Below are positions 35,888 to 44,670 of a stretch of DNA of 64,000 nucleotides, in pieces. Each line of letters starts with the position of its first letter. The stretch's first letter is position 1. Made by a program: the position numbers and the translations under genes. The notes beneath the pieces are model-generated. The model made no database searches and was not told where the DNA came from. It was given only the letters and a program-made list of their open reading frames with translations. The DNA is from JAHEJV01 sp964653555 (lineage in GTDB: Bacteria > Myxococcota_A > UBA9160 > SMWR01), in the NCBI GenBank assembly GCA_964653555.1, contig CAZZFT010000010.1, positions 1-64,000 on the forward strand, written 5' to 3'.

Positions 35888-36826
35888 TCAGACCCGCGAC
35901 GGAGCGTTCCAGCGACTGGACGCGATCGCGCGCAGGTGGGCCGAGGCTCCGCCGAGCTCGAGACGCAGCGCCTGGAGTCGCATCGAGAACACGTGCAGAT
36001 CGTGCTCGCGCGTGAAGCCCATGGCCCCGGTCATCTGGTGCGTCTCCCGGAAGACGTGGTTCGCCGCATCCGCGGCTTGAGCGGCCGCGGTGGCGGCGGC
36101 CTCCTCGGGCGCCTCCTTCGCCGCCGCCTCGAGCGTGAGCCAGCGGGCTCCTTCGATCTGCACGACGCACAGAGCGAGCCGGTGCTGGAGCGCCTGGAAG
36201 GATCCGATCGCGCGTCCGAACTGCCTGCGACCCTTCACGTACGCGACGGTCACGTCGAGAGCGGCCTGCATGGTGCCGACGAGCTCGGCGGCGAGGGCTA
36301 CGCGCCACCAACGCCGCAACGCGTCGCCCGAGCCGGGACCGAGCGACTCCCCGGATCCGCCGTGGACGGCGATGCGCCCGACCGGCAGCATGAAGTTCGA
36401 CCGCACCGGCGTGGTGTCGCCGGGCACGAGCGAGACGAGACGCGCCTCGCCGCCCGCGTCGACGAGGGCGGTGCGCGCGCGGTCGCCGAAGCGCACCGGC
36501 CCCGGGTGGGCGAGGGAGACCAGGGCCACCGGTCCGGGAAGCGCGCGTCCGGTGAGACGCGGGGCGACGAGCAGCTGCGCCCCCGCCGGCAACGTGCCGG
36601 CGCAACGCGCCACGCACTCCGTCACCATCGCTGCCTCGAGAGAGCCCGTGTCCCCGCCCAGTGCGATCTCGGCGAAGCCCGCCTCGGAGAGCGCCGCGTC
36701 GAGGGAGACGTCCCATTCTCCCTTCGCGTCGAGGGCGATCGCCCGCGACGCCCCCGCGTACCGCTCGCACAGCGCGTCGACGGCCTCCAGAATCGCGGAT
36801 TGATCGTCGCTCCAGGCATAGTCCAT
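35888..36826 (-). CDS. Acyl-CoA dehydrogenase, short beta-type subunit
   Basis: A 312-residue protein with GRRQFGRAIGSFQALQHRLA, the FAD-binding ACAD motif, and FRETHQMTGAMGFTREHDLH near the C terminus. Like its downstream neighbour it is short and lacks a clear substrate-side block and catalytic base. It starts 3 bases after the full-length ACAD at 36830-37975, its likely alpha partner. With the pair at 32973 and 34933 the operon would encode two heteromeric dehydrogenases. Confidence 0.85.
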   Translation of the reverse strand: MDYAWSDDQSAILEAVDALCERYAGASRAIALDAKGEWDVSLDAALSEAGFAEIALGGDTGSLEAAMVTECVARCAGTLPAGAQLLVAPRLTGRALPGPVALVSLAHPGPVRFGDRARTALVDAGGEARLVSLVPGDTTPVRSNFMLPVGRIAVHGGSGESLGPGSGDALRRWWRVALAAELVGTMQAALDVTVAYVKGRRQFGRAIGSFQALQHRLALCVVQIEGARWLTLEAAAKEAPEEAAATAAAQAADAANHVFRETHQMTGAMGFTREHDLHVFSMRLQALRLELGGASAHLRAIASSRWNAPSRV

Positions 36827-36829
36827 GGG

Positions 36830-37975
36830 TTACTCGCGCGGCAGACCCAGCCAGCGGCTGGCGATCAGGTTGAGGTTGATCTCGGTGGTGCCGACGGCGA
36901 CTCCGGCCGGCATCGCGAGGCGCCAGTAGGACTCGCCGAAGTGGCCGTAGGCGAGCGACTCGCTGCCGAAGATCTCGAGTGCGAGGTCCGAGACCGCGTT
37001 CTCGCACATCGTGCCGGCGACGCGCGCCAGGTTGGTGTCGGGGGTCGGCTCGCTGCCCTTCGCGCGCAGGTCGATCACGCGGTAGGAGAGCAGCCGCCCG
37101 ACTTCCACGGCGCAGCGGGCCGCGCCGAGCTTCTCCTGGACGACCGGGTCGCCCAGCATGCCGCGCTCACGAGCCGCCCCGGCCAGCGCGTCGAGCGTGA
37201 GCGCCGCGCGCGCGTAGCGCATGGCTCCTACGCGCTCGAAGGCGAGCGCGTAGGAGACGACGCCCCAGCCTTCGCCCTCGGGACCGAGCCGACAGCCGGC
37301 CGGGATCCGCGCTTCGTCGAAGAAGAGCTCGTGGAAGTAGCGTTCGCCGATCACCGCCGGAACCTCTCGCACCGAGATCCCGGGTGCATTCATCGGCGCC
37401 AGCAGCACCGTGATGCCGCGGTGCCGCTTCGAGGTCGGGTCGGTGCGTACGAGCAGGAAGCAGTACTCGGCCCCGGATACGTAGGAGGTCCAGATCTTCG
37501 ATCCGTTCACGACGTAGTCGTCGCCCTCCCGCACGGCAGCGGTGCGCAGGGAGACCAGGTCGCTTCCGGCCTCCGGCTCCGAGAAGCCTTGACACCAGAG
37601 GACGTCACCCGCGGAGATCCTCGGCAGGTGGAGCGCCTTCTGCTCTTCGGTGCCGTACTTCATGATCGTCGGGCCGATCCAGTTGACGTTCATGTACTGG
37701 GAGCCGCGCGGCTCGCCGACCCGCCACATCTCCTCGGAGAGGATGGCGTGCCGCCAGGGTGTGGCGTCGCCGCCCCCGTAGGCCGCCGGCCAGTTCTGGG
37801 TGAGCCAGCCGCGCTGGGCGAGCTTCGCGCAGAAGGCGCGCGAGAAGGTGGACTGGGCGTCGCTGCCTGGTCCGTCCGCGGAGAGCTCCGCCCAGTCGGG
37901 CGGAAGCTCCGCGTCGAGGAACGCGCGCAGCTCGCGCCGGAAGGTCTCGTCGCCTTCGGACCAGTCGAATTCCAA
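36830..37975 (-). CDS. Acyl-CoA dehydrogenase, catalytic (alpha-type) subunit
   Basis: A 381-residue full-length ACAD. WCQGFSEPEAGSDLVSLRT and VVNGSKIWTSYVSGAEY form the substrate/FAD face. The Glu in ALAFERVGAMRYAR is at the FadE26-type base position. The end reads GTTEINLNLIASRWLGLP. It is the first gene of the five-gene run ACAD-ACAD-ACAD-ECH-ACAD and is divergent from an acyl-CoA synthetase across 142 bases, consistent with activation followed by oxidation of an organic acid. Confidence 0.92.
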   Translation of the reverse strand: MEFDWSEGDETFRRELRAFLDAELPPDWAELSADGPGSDAQSTFSRAFCAKLAQRGWLTQNWPAAYGGGDATPWRHAILSEEMWRVGEPRGSQYMNVNWIGPTIMKYGTEEQKALHLPRISAGDVLWCQGFSEPEAGSDLVSLRTAAVREGDDYVVNGSKIWTSYVSGAEYCFLLVRTDPTSKRHRGITVLLAPMNAPGISVREVPAVIGERYFHELFFDEARIPAGCRLGPEGEGWGVVSYALAFERVGAMRYARAALTLDALAGAARERGMLGDPVVQEKLGAARCAVEVGRLLSYRVIDLRAKGSEPTPDTNLARVAGTMCENAVSDLALEIFGSESLAYGHFGESYWRLAMPAGVAVGTTEINLNLIASRWLGLPRE

Positions 37976-38117
37976 GGGTCACCTCCCCCTGTTCGCGAGG
38001 ACCTGCGCAGTCTATCGCGGACGCGGCCTGCGGCGCGCCGTCTCGGCCGCGAGGGTCCGATCCGCGTCTCTCTGCATTTTCCTTCTCTGACTCGCGCCGG
38101 TGGTGTAGGTCTAGCGC

Positions 38118-39788
38118 GTGGCCCGCACCGCTCCCGAAGCCCTGGACACGCCTCGCTTCCCCGACTACGAGCCGACCGTTCCGAGGTTCCTGGCCGAGGT
38201 CGCCAAGGGCCACCGCGAGCGGCCGCTGATCGCACTCGGCGACCGCCGCATCAGCTACGCCGAGGCCGAGCGCGCCTCCGCCCGCCTCGCCCGCGGTCTG
38301 CTGGCCCGGGGCATCGCGAAGGGCAGCCACGTGGCCGTGCTGGCGCCGAACGGCCCCGACTGGGTGGTGTGGTGGCTGGCCGCGGCGCGCGTCGGCGCCG
38401 TCGTGGTTCCCCTCAACACCTTCTACAAGCCGCGCGAGCTCGGCTACGTGCTCCGCCACGCCGACGTGCAGGCGCTGATCGCGGTGCCGCGACTCCTGAG
38501 CCACGACTACCTGGAGCGCATCGAGGCCTGCGCGCCGTCGCTCGCCGGTCAGGCCCCGTCGGCGCTGTCCGCGCGCGAGCTCCCGCTGTTGCGGCGTGTC
38601 TTCGTCGCCGGGGACGGCGGGGGACGCAGCTGGGCGACCCCGCTCTCGGAGCTCGAGGCCACCGCCGACGCCTCACCGGCGCCGGACGGGTCCCGGCTCG
38701 CCGAGATCGAGGCGGCCGTCCGCCCGGCCGATCCCATGCTCCTGATCTACACCTCGGGCAGCACCGGCGATCCGAAGGGCGCCCTGCACAGCCAGGGAGC
38801 GCCGATCCGGCACGCCTACAACCTGAACCGGTTCCGCGATCTCGAGACCTCCGACCGCATCTTCTCTCCGATGCCCTTCTTCTGGGTGGGCGGCTTCGTG
38901 TTCACGCTCCTCTCGGCGATGCACGTCGGGGCCTTCCTGGTCTGCGAGGAGGCGTTCGAGCCCGGCGAGACCCTGGCGCTGCTCGAGCGCGAGCGCGTGA
39001 CGATCGCCGCCGGCTGGCCGCACTACGCGAAGGCGATGGTCGACCATCCGAGCTTCGCGTCGCGCGATCTCCGCTCGATCCGTTCGGGCAACCTCTACGC
39101 CGTCCTGCCCGAGGCGTCGCGGCCGGCGGACCCGGAGCTGCGGTCGAACTCGCTCGGGATGACCGAGACCTGTGGTCCCCACACGATCGACCGGATGGAC
39201 GTCGATCTCCCCGAGCGGCTGCGCGGGTCCTTCGGTCGCTCGGTTCCGGGCCTCGAGCACAAGATCGTCGACCCGCAGACCGGCGAGACGCTCGGGCCCG
39301 GTCGCGTCGGCGAGATCTGCGTGCGCGGCTACAGCCTGATGCTCGGTCTCTACAAGCGGGAGCGCGAGGAGGTCTTCGACCGCGACGGCTACTACCACAC
39401 GGGAGACGCGGGCCACTTCGATGCCGAGGGCTACCTCTTCTTCTCGGCCCGGCTCGGGGAGATGATCAAGGCCGCCGGCGCGAACGTGACCCCGCGCGAG
39501 GTGGAGGTCGCGATCGAGGCGCTTCCCGAGGTGGTGTCGGCCTTCGTCGTGGGCGTGCCCGATCCCGTCCGGGGACAGGCCGTGGCCGCGGCGGTGGTGC
39601 TCAAGCGCGGCGCCGCCCTCGACGCCGACACCGCCAGCGCGCGCCTGCGCGACGAGCTGGCGAGCTACAAGGTGCCGCGCCACTGGCTCTTCGCGTCGAA
39701 GGAGGAGCTGCCCTTCACCGACAGCGGCAAGATCGACAAGAAGCGGCTGGCGGTGCTGCTGGCCGAGCACCCCGGCATGGGCGTCTAG
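38118..39788 (+). CDS. Acyl-CoA synthetase (class I adenylate-forming)
   Basis: A 556-residue AMP-binding enzyme with a GTG start. The P-loop is LIYTSGSTGDPKGALHSQ, the adenine motif is SLGMTETCGPH, and the hinge/C-terminal block is YYHTGDAGHFDAEGYLFF with GKIDKKRL carrying the catalytic lysine. These enzymes convert a carboxylate, ATP and CoA to acyl-CoA. Divergent placement beside the ACAD operon suggests it activates that operon's substrate. Chain type cannot be determined. Confidence 0.92.
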   Translation: MARTAPEALDTPRFPDYEPTVPRFLAEVAKGHRERPLIALGDRRISYAEAERASARLARGLLARGIAKGSHVAVLAPNGPDWVVWWLAAARVGAVVVPLNTFYKPRELGYVLRHADVQALIAVPRLLSHDYLERIEACAPSLAGQAPSALSARELPLLRRVFVAGDGGGRSWATPLSELEATADASPAPDGSRLAEIEAAVRPADPMLLIYTSGSTGDPKGALHSQGAPIRHAYNLNRFRDLETSDRIFSPMPFFWVGGFVFTLLSAMHVGAFLVCEEAFEPGETLALLERERVTIAAGWPHYAKAMVDHPSFASRDLRSIRSGNLYAVLPEASRPADPELRSNSLGMTETCGPHTIDRMDVDLPERLRGSFGRSVPGLEHKIVDPQTGETLGPGRVGEICVRGYSLMLGLYKREREEVFDRDGYYHTGDAGHFDAEGYLFFSARLGEMIKAAGANVTPREVEVAIEALPEVVSAFVVGVPDPVRGQAVAAAVVLKRGAALDADTASARLRDELASYKVPRHWLFASKEELPFTDSGKIDKKRLAVLLAEHPGMGV

Positions 39789-39906
39789 CCACCGCGGACC
39801 GGATCGCCCGTCTCGCTTCGGTGAGCCGATCGTTTCGCGAAGCGCAGCGGGTCGAGCTCCGGGATCGTCGAGTGCGAATCGAAGCCGGCGGGCTCCTTCC
39901 TCGACG

Positions 39907-40302
39907 TCAACCGGACCGCGTCGACCCTGGTGCGCGAGCGCGCAGGATGATTCCGCAGCCTGCGCCCCAGACGACCATCACGACTGCGAGCGTCCGACCC
40001 GCGGTGCCCAGCGCCGGCGCGGGGAAGGCCGCGTGCGAGGGGGTGGGAGCTGGCGCCGCCGCATCGGCGGGTGGCGACGGCGCAGGCTGTAGGGGCAACG
40101 CGCCGCGGCTCCGATCGCTCGAGGAAACGATCACGATCAGCCCCCCACCGTCCGAGTCCTCCGGCGGTCCCGTTCCGCTGACCACCACGACCGTGGTGTC
40201 GCCGTCACATGCCATCAGCGCGCACGTGGTCGAGATCGACGCGAGCAGGCGGCGAAGCACTCGACCCGAGGGCATCCACATCCGCATGCAGCATCTTGGC
40301 AC
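39907..40302 (-). CDS. Small putative lipoprotein with C-terminal hydrophobic segment
   Basis: A frame of up to 131 residues; the start may be any of four early Met codons (40302 to 40275) with no good Shine-Dalgarno. A basic start (GRVLRRLLASIS) and the lipobox-like ALMAC, then a Val/Gly/Asp segment, a Pro/Ala-rich linker (PAPSPPADAAAPAPTPS) and a C-terminal hydrophobic run TLAVVMVVWGAGCGIIL followed by Arg residues. The C-terminal Cys/hydrophobic/Arg end recalls short sorting tails, without matching one exactly. No family recognised; may not be a gene. Confidence 0.45.
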   Translation of the reverse strand: MPRCCMRMWMPSGRVLRRLLASISTTCALMACDGDTTVVVVSGTGPPEDSDGGGLIVIVSSSDRSRGALPLQPAPSPPADAAAPAPTPSHAAFPAPALGTAGRTLAVVMVVWGAGCGIILRARAPGSTRSG

Positions 40303-40514
40303 GAATCGGACCGACTCTCGCGGGCGTACGACGCAATTCCACTTCCCCGATCTTGCGAGAATCCAATGTGGAGCTCGCGCAGGATGTGGCTCATGCCGGG
40401 GAAGGTCGAGAGAGAGAAGGCGCGGCCGCGACGCCCGTGCTCGAGCGCCCCGCGTCCCGGCGGGGACGCCGCGCCGTGAAGCCCGGCCGACGGCGGCGTG
40501 GGTCGCCGGTTCGC

Positions 40515-41505
40515 TCAGCCCGTCACGCGGCGGAGCAGCTCGCCGGCCCGCTCCACGCTGCCCTCCTCGTGGCGTCGGCGGGAAGGTTCACGATCACCCC
40601 GTCGAGCCCGACTCCGAGGACCCGGTCCTGGAGGAACTCGCCGACCGTATCGGCGTCGCCCAGGAGAAGCGCCTGGTCGATCGTCCGCTGCATGTTCTCG
40701 GGGAGCTTCGCGAAGTCGATGCCGCGCCGGTGGAGGAACCCGTCGCGCGCTCTCTCGGCCTCCTCCGGGGTGGGAGCGAGGATCATCGAGCCGAGCCACG
40801 AGACGCCGATGCTCGCGCGGTCGCGCCCGACGTCGGCGCAATGGCGCTCGAGTGCCTCGAGCTTGCGCGGAACGTCCGAGGGCGGACACGTCCAGTTGCT
40901 CTCGTCGGCGAACTCGGCGACGAGCCGGAGCGTCCGCTTCTCGCCCGTATCCCCGATCAGGATCGGTGGGCCGCCCGCGCGCACGGGCGGCGGCTCGTTC
41001 AGCGCTTCGCTAGCGCGATAGAAGGCGCCCTCGAACGATGGTCGCTTGCCGCGCAGCATGGGATGGATGATCTGGAGTGCTTTCTCCAGACGGCCGAGCC
41101 GCTCGCCGAGCGGTAGGAACTCGAAGCCGTAGCCGCGGTGCTCGACGTCGAACCAGCCGGCCCCGATCCCGGCGAGCGCGCGCCCGCGCGACACGACGTC
41201 GAGCGTGGTGACCATCTTCGCCAGCAGTGCAGGGTTGCGGTAGGTGTTGCCCGCCACCAGGGTCGACAGGCTCACGCGCTCCGTACCCGCCGCGAGGGCC
41301 CCGAGCAGCGTGTACGCCTCGAGCATTAGGCGTCCGGCGGACCGAGCGCGGGTAGCTGGTAGAAGTGGTCCCTCACCAGCACCGTGTCGAAGCCCGCCTG
41401 CTCTGCCCGTCGCGCGATCGAGCCGACGGCCTCGAACAGACCCGCTGCGTCCACGCCGGGGTAGGTGAAGTTCGGGATCTGGAGGCCTCGGCGAATGACG
41501 GGCAT
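40515..41505 (-). pseudogene. LLM F420-dependent oxidoreductase with two frameshifts
   Basis: The homologous N terminus (MPVIRRGLQIPNFTYPGVDA, then LVRDHFYQLPALGPPD) starts at ATG 41505 and runs into TAA near 41335. The main domain continues one frame over as RLMLEAYTLLGALAAGTERV, with GRALAGIGAGWFDVEHRGYG and PPILIGDTGEKRTLRLVAEF. Near 40565 a second shift separates DGVIVNLPADA from its expected end EEGSVERAGELLRRVTG, closed by TGA at 40515. Each shift is repaired by adding one C to a short C-run. Either a decayed gene or two homopolymer errors in the assembly. Confidence 0.8.
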
Positions 41506-41592
41506 GGGATCTCTCTTCCGTCGCGGGCGCCGTCCGCCCTTGTATCACTCTCGGCGTGTGCCGATCGGAACGGTTCGGAATCCGCTAGCGTC

Positions 41593-42639
41593 GTGATCCG
41601 GTTGGACCACGAACGACGAGCACTGTGCGCATCGCCGGCGATCGTCGGGGTGCGATGGGTGGTCCTGGCTCTCGGAGCCGGGTTGCTGACGCAACCCTCT
41701 GGGGCGGGTGACGCCATCTTGCGTCGGGTTGCCGGGATTCCGCTGCCCGGTGTGGTGGGCCGCATCGACCACCTCGCTCTCGATCCGGCGCACCACCGCT
41801 TGTTCGTCGCAGCTGTCGCGGAGGGCAGCGTCGAGGTGCTCGACCTGGCGGAGAATCGCCGGGTCGGCCGGATCGAAGGCCTCTCCGAGCCGCAGGGTGT
41901 TCTCTACCTGCCGGAGCCCCAGAGGCTCTATGTGACGATCGGCGGCGCTGCCGGCGTCGCAGTCCGGAGCGGCGCCGATCTCGCGAGCACCGAGCGGATC
42001 GCGACCCGGGAGGATCCCGACAACATCCGGTACGAAGCGGGCGCCGACCGGATCTGGGTCGGTGCCGGAAGGGGAGAGCAGGCCGCGCTCGTGGCGCTGG
42101 GTTCCAGCGCCGGAGAACCCCTCTTCGACATCGCCTTGGATGGCCATCCGGAATCCTTCCAGCTCGAGACGAAGGGCTCGCGAATCTTCGTGAACGTGCC
42201 GAGCGAGCAAGAGGTCGAGGTCGTCGACCGCGAGCTGCGCAACGTCGTCACCCGATGGAAGCTCCCCTGCGCCTCGAACTTCCCGATGGCGTTCGACGAG
42301 GAGCGCAAGCGCCTCTTCGTCGTCTGTCGTCGGCCGGCCCGAATCGTCGGTCTCGATACGGACACGGGCCGGGTGGTCACGGAGGGCGACGGCCCCGCCG
42401 ACGCGGACGATATCTTCGTCGATTCCGCCGCCGGCCGTATCTACGTCTCGGCGGGGGAGGGACTCGTCCGCACCTACGATCGCCGGGAAGGCGATCGTCT
42501 TGCGGTGGCCGGCGACGTTCCGACCGGGAGTGGCGCCCGTACGAGCTTGTTCGACACCCGGTCGCGCCGCCTCTACGTCGCCGTGCCCGCTCGAGACTCC
42601 GCGCCCGCCGAGATCCAGGTATTCGACGTCGCGGACTAG
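41593..42639 (+). CDS. YncE-like beta-propeller protein, probably exported
   Basis: About 348 residues from GTG 41593. An N-terminal hydrophobic stretch WVVLALGAGLLTQPSGAGDA looks like a signal peptide, although the start is uncertain (another GTG lies at about 41650). Repeats of roughly 40-45 residues of the form GRIDHLALDPAHHRLFVAA, PMAFDEERKRLFVVCRR and DIFVDSAAGRIYVSAGEG are YncE/lactonase-type propeller blades. Function is likely a periplasmic binding or scaffold protein. It is divergent from the LLM pseudogene. Confidence 0.78.
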   Translation: MIRLDHERRALCASPAIVGVRWVVLALGAGLLTQPSGAGDAILRRVAGIPLPGVVGRIDHLALDPAHHRLFVAAVAEGSVEVLDLAENRRVGRIEGLSEPQGVLYLPEPQRLYVTIGGAAGVAVRSGADLASTERIATREDPDNIRYEAGADRIWVGAGRGEQAALVALGSSAGEPLFDIALDGHPESFQLETKGSRIFVNVPSEQEVEVVDRELRNVVTRWKLPCASNFPMAFDEERKRLFVVCRRPARIVGLDTDTGRVVTEGDGPADADDIFVDSAAGRIYVSAGEGLVRTYDRREGDRLAVAGDVPTGSGARTSLFDTRSRRLYVAVPARDSAPAEIQVFDVAD

Positions 42640-42649
42640 CGGGGCGCTT

Positions 42650-42666
42650 CCGCCCGATCCGGGCGG
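42650..42666 (+). terminator. Hairpin after beta-propeller gene
   Basis: CCGCCC-GATCC-GGGCGG forms a 6-bp GC stem starting 11 bases after the stop at 42639. No T-run follows. It may act as a terminator or 3' stabiliser. Confidence 0.35.
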
Positions 42667-42860
42667 CGCGAAGATGCGGGCCTTCCGGTGCGCTGGCGAG
42701 GGCGAGGGCCTGCGGCCGGAACGGGGTCGCCGATCGATCCATATCGATTCACTGCTATCGAATTGATCCAGGCTGAGCGCACTCGGGCCATTTCCATCGC
42801 GCTCCATCGTGCGTATGGGGCGTGAAATGCGAACCGTATTGATTCGTGTAGAATGCGTTT

Positions 42861-43436
42861 TTGCTTCGACCCGCGCGGGAGCGATCCGTGCCCGCGGGTC
42901 CCGCACCACCCCCATCTGAGGCCGAGACGATCGATCCGCGATCTCCCGCAGGCGTCGCGCGCCGCGCCACACGCCGCCGCCCGGACTTCGAGCCACCCCC
43001 GCGCGCGCGGACCGCCCGGCTCGCAGCGGTCCTGCTCGCGATCGCTCCTCTCGCCGCCGCGGCGCAGGTCGATCTCTCGGCGTCGCCCGAGTCGTCCAGC
43101 GACGGGGTGATCCAGGTCCGCTGGTCGGGAGCCGACGGAGTCGTGCTCGAGGAGTCGCGTCGTCCCGACTTCGCAGACGCGCACGAGGTGTACCGAGGGA
43201 CCGATCGCTCGACCGTGCTGACGGGTCGCATCGACGGCGCCTATCACTACCGTCTGCTCGCGCTCGACGGCTCCGATCCCATCGCCCCGGACGTGAACGT
43301 GGAGGTCGCGCACCATCCGCTCCCGCGCGCCTTCGCCTTCTTCGGCGTGGGTCTGTTCGTCTTCGTCTGCACGACGGCACTGGTGTTGAGCGATCCCGAT
43401 CCCTCCGGGCCGAGCGGGGACGACGCGCATGGGTGA
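42861..43436 (+). CDS. Small secreted/membrane protein heading the carbamoyl operon
   Basis: Up to 191 residues; TTG 42861 or GTG 42888 may be the start. A hydrophobic stretch ARLAAVLLAIAPLAAAAQ serves as signal or anchor, followed by an about 75-residue beta domain (GVIQVRWSGADGVVLEESRR to YHYRLLAL) with a fibronectin III-like look, and a C-terminal transmembrane segment FAFFGVGLFVFVCTTALVL. Its end overlaps the M20 hydrolase start by 8 bases, so it appears to be the first gene of that operon. The preceding 120 bases are A+T-richer than the surroundings and may hold the promoter. No known family. Confidence 0.65.
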   Translation: MLRPARERSVPAGPAPPPSEAETIDPRSPAGVARRATRRRPDFEPPPRARTARLAAVLLAIAPLAAAAQVDLSASPESSSDGVIQVRWSGADGVVLEESRRPDFADAHEVYRGTDRSTVLTGRIDGAYHYRLLALDGSDPIAPDVNVEVAHHPLPRAFAFFGVGLFVFVCTTALVLSDPDPSGPSGDDAHG

Positions 43437-44670
43437 TATCCTGCGGATCGACGCGGCCCGGCTCGAGTCGGACATCGCGACGCTGGGTGAGATCGGTCGC
43501 AACGAGGAGCGCGGGCTGAATCGGACCGCCTTCAGCGAGGGCGACATGGCGGGCCGCGCCTGGCTGACGGCGCAGATCGAGAAGGCGGGTCTGTCGCCTC
43601 GGCTCGACGGCGCGGCCAATCTCGGGACGCGGCTGCTCGGGGAGCGGGACGACCAGCCTTGCGTCATGACCGGCTCGCACATCGACACGGTTCCGGGGGC
43701 CGGACAGCTCGACGGCGCCCTGGGCGTGCTGTGCGGTCTCGAGGTGTTGCGCGTGCTCTCCGCGTCGCGCATTCCGCTGCGGTGCCCGATCGAGCTGGTC
43801 GCCTTCAGCGACGAGGAAGGCCGCTTCGGCGGGATGCTCGGCTCCCAGGCGATGAGCGGCCGGCTCACGCCCGAGTCGATCCACGCCGCGCGCGACCTCG
43901 ACGGGATCCCGCTCGTCGAGGCGATGGCCGAGCGGGGCTACCGCGCGATGGACGCGCTGAAGGCCGAACGCGAGCCCGGCAGCATCCACGCCTTCGTCGA
44001 GCTGCACATCGAGCAGGGCCCGGTGCTGGACCGCCGCGGGTCCTCGATCGGACTGGTCGACGCGATCACGGGCCTGTTCCGCTGGGACGTGCGCTTGATC
44101 GGGGAGGCCAACCACGCGGGCACCACGCCGATGGATCTGCGCCGCGACGCCTTCCAGGGCCTGGCGGAGCTGGCGGGCGAGATCGATCGGGTGCTCGAGG
44201 AGCACGGGACCGCGCGCAGCCGCGCGACGATCGGCCGTGTCGATCTGCATCCGGGAGCTGCGAACGTGGTGCCCGGCGAGGCCCGCTTCGCGCTCGAGGT
44301 GCGCGACACCGACGCGCGCACCCTGGAGGAGCTGTCCCACGGCTTCCGCCGTGCGCTCTCGGCGATCGCACGGCGCCGAAACCTGATGTTCGAGTTCCAG
44401 GTGGTGAGCGAGATCGCTCCGGTGAGCTGCAGCGAGCGTGTGATGGAGGCGGTGCGCCGGGCCTGCGGAGAGCTCGGCGTCGAGCCCCTGGCGATGCCGA
44501 GCGGGGCCGCCCACGACACCCAGATGATCGCGGGCATCGCACCGGCCGGGATGATCTTCGTGCCCAGCCGCGCCGGTCGCAGCCACTCGCCGGCCGAATG
44601 GACCTCGCCCAGCGACATCGAGCTCGGAGCCAACGTGCTGCTCCACACCCTGCTGGATCTCGCGTCGTGA
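43429..44670 (+). CDS. M20 Zn amidohydrolase (N-carbamoyl-L-amino acid hydrolase/allantoate amidohydrolase-like)
   Basis: A 413-residue M20-family hydrolase. Metal ligands are visible as TGSHIDTVPGAGQLDGALG (His84, Asp95) and FSDEEGRFGG (Glu129/Glu130), with ELHIEQGPVLD and GEANHAGTTPMDLR forming the dimerisation-domain substrate site. AHDTQMIAGI gives the last metal His. This is the hydantoinase/carbamoylase branch, which cleaves N-carbamoyl or ureido groups. It overlaps both neighbours. Being followed by a cysteine hydrolase, symporter, carbamoyltransferase and asparagine synthetase supports ureido/carbamoyl chemistry; exact substrate unknown. Confidence 0.9.
   Translation: MGDILRIDAARLESDIATLGEIGRNEERGLNRTAFSEGDMAGRAWLTAQIEKAGLSPRLDGAANLGTRLLGERDDQPCVMTGSHIDTVPGAGQLDGALGVLCGLEVLRVLSASRIPLRCPIELVAFSDEEGRFGGMLGSQAMSGRLTPESIHAARDLDGIPLVEAMAERGYRAMDALKAEREPGSIHAFVELHIEQGPVLDRRGSSIGLVDAITGLFRWDVRLIGEANHAGTTPMDLRRDAFQGLAELAGEIDRVLEEHGTARSRATIGRVDLHPGAANVVPGEARFALEVRDTDARTLEELSHGFRRALSAIARRRNLMFEFQVVSEIAPVSCSERVMEAVRRACGELGVEPLAMPSGAAHDTQMIAGIAPAGMIFVPSRAGRSHSPAEWTSPSDIELGANVLLHTLLDLAS

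Noticed and set aside
35504..41116. 1870-codon plus-strand open frame
   Set aside because: It runs through several real genes on the opposite strand and out of frame with the acyl-CoA synthetase; composition is typical of a GC-rich shadow.
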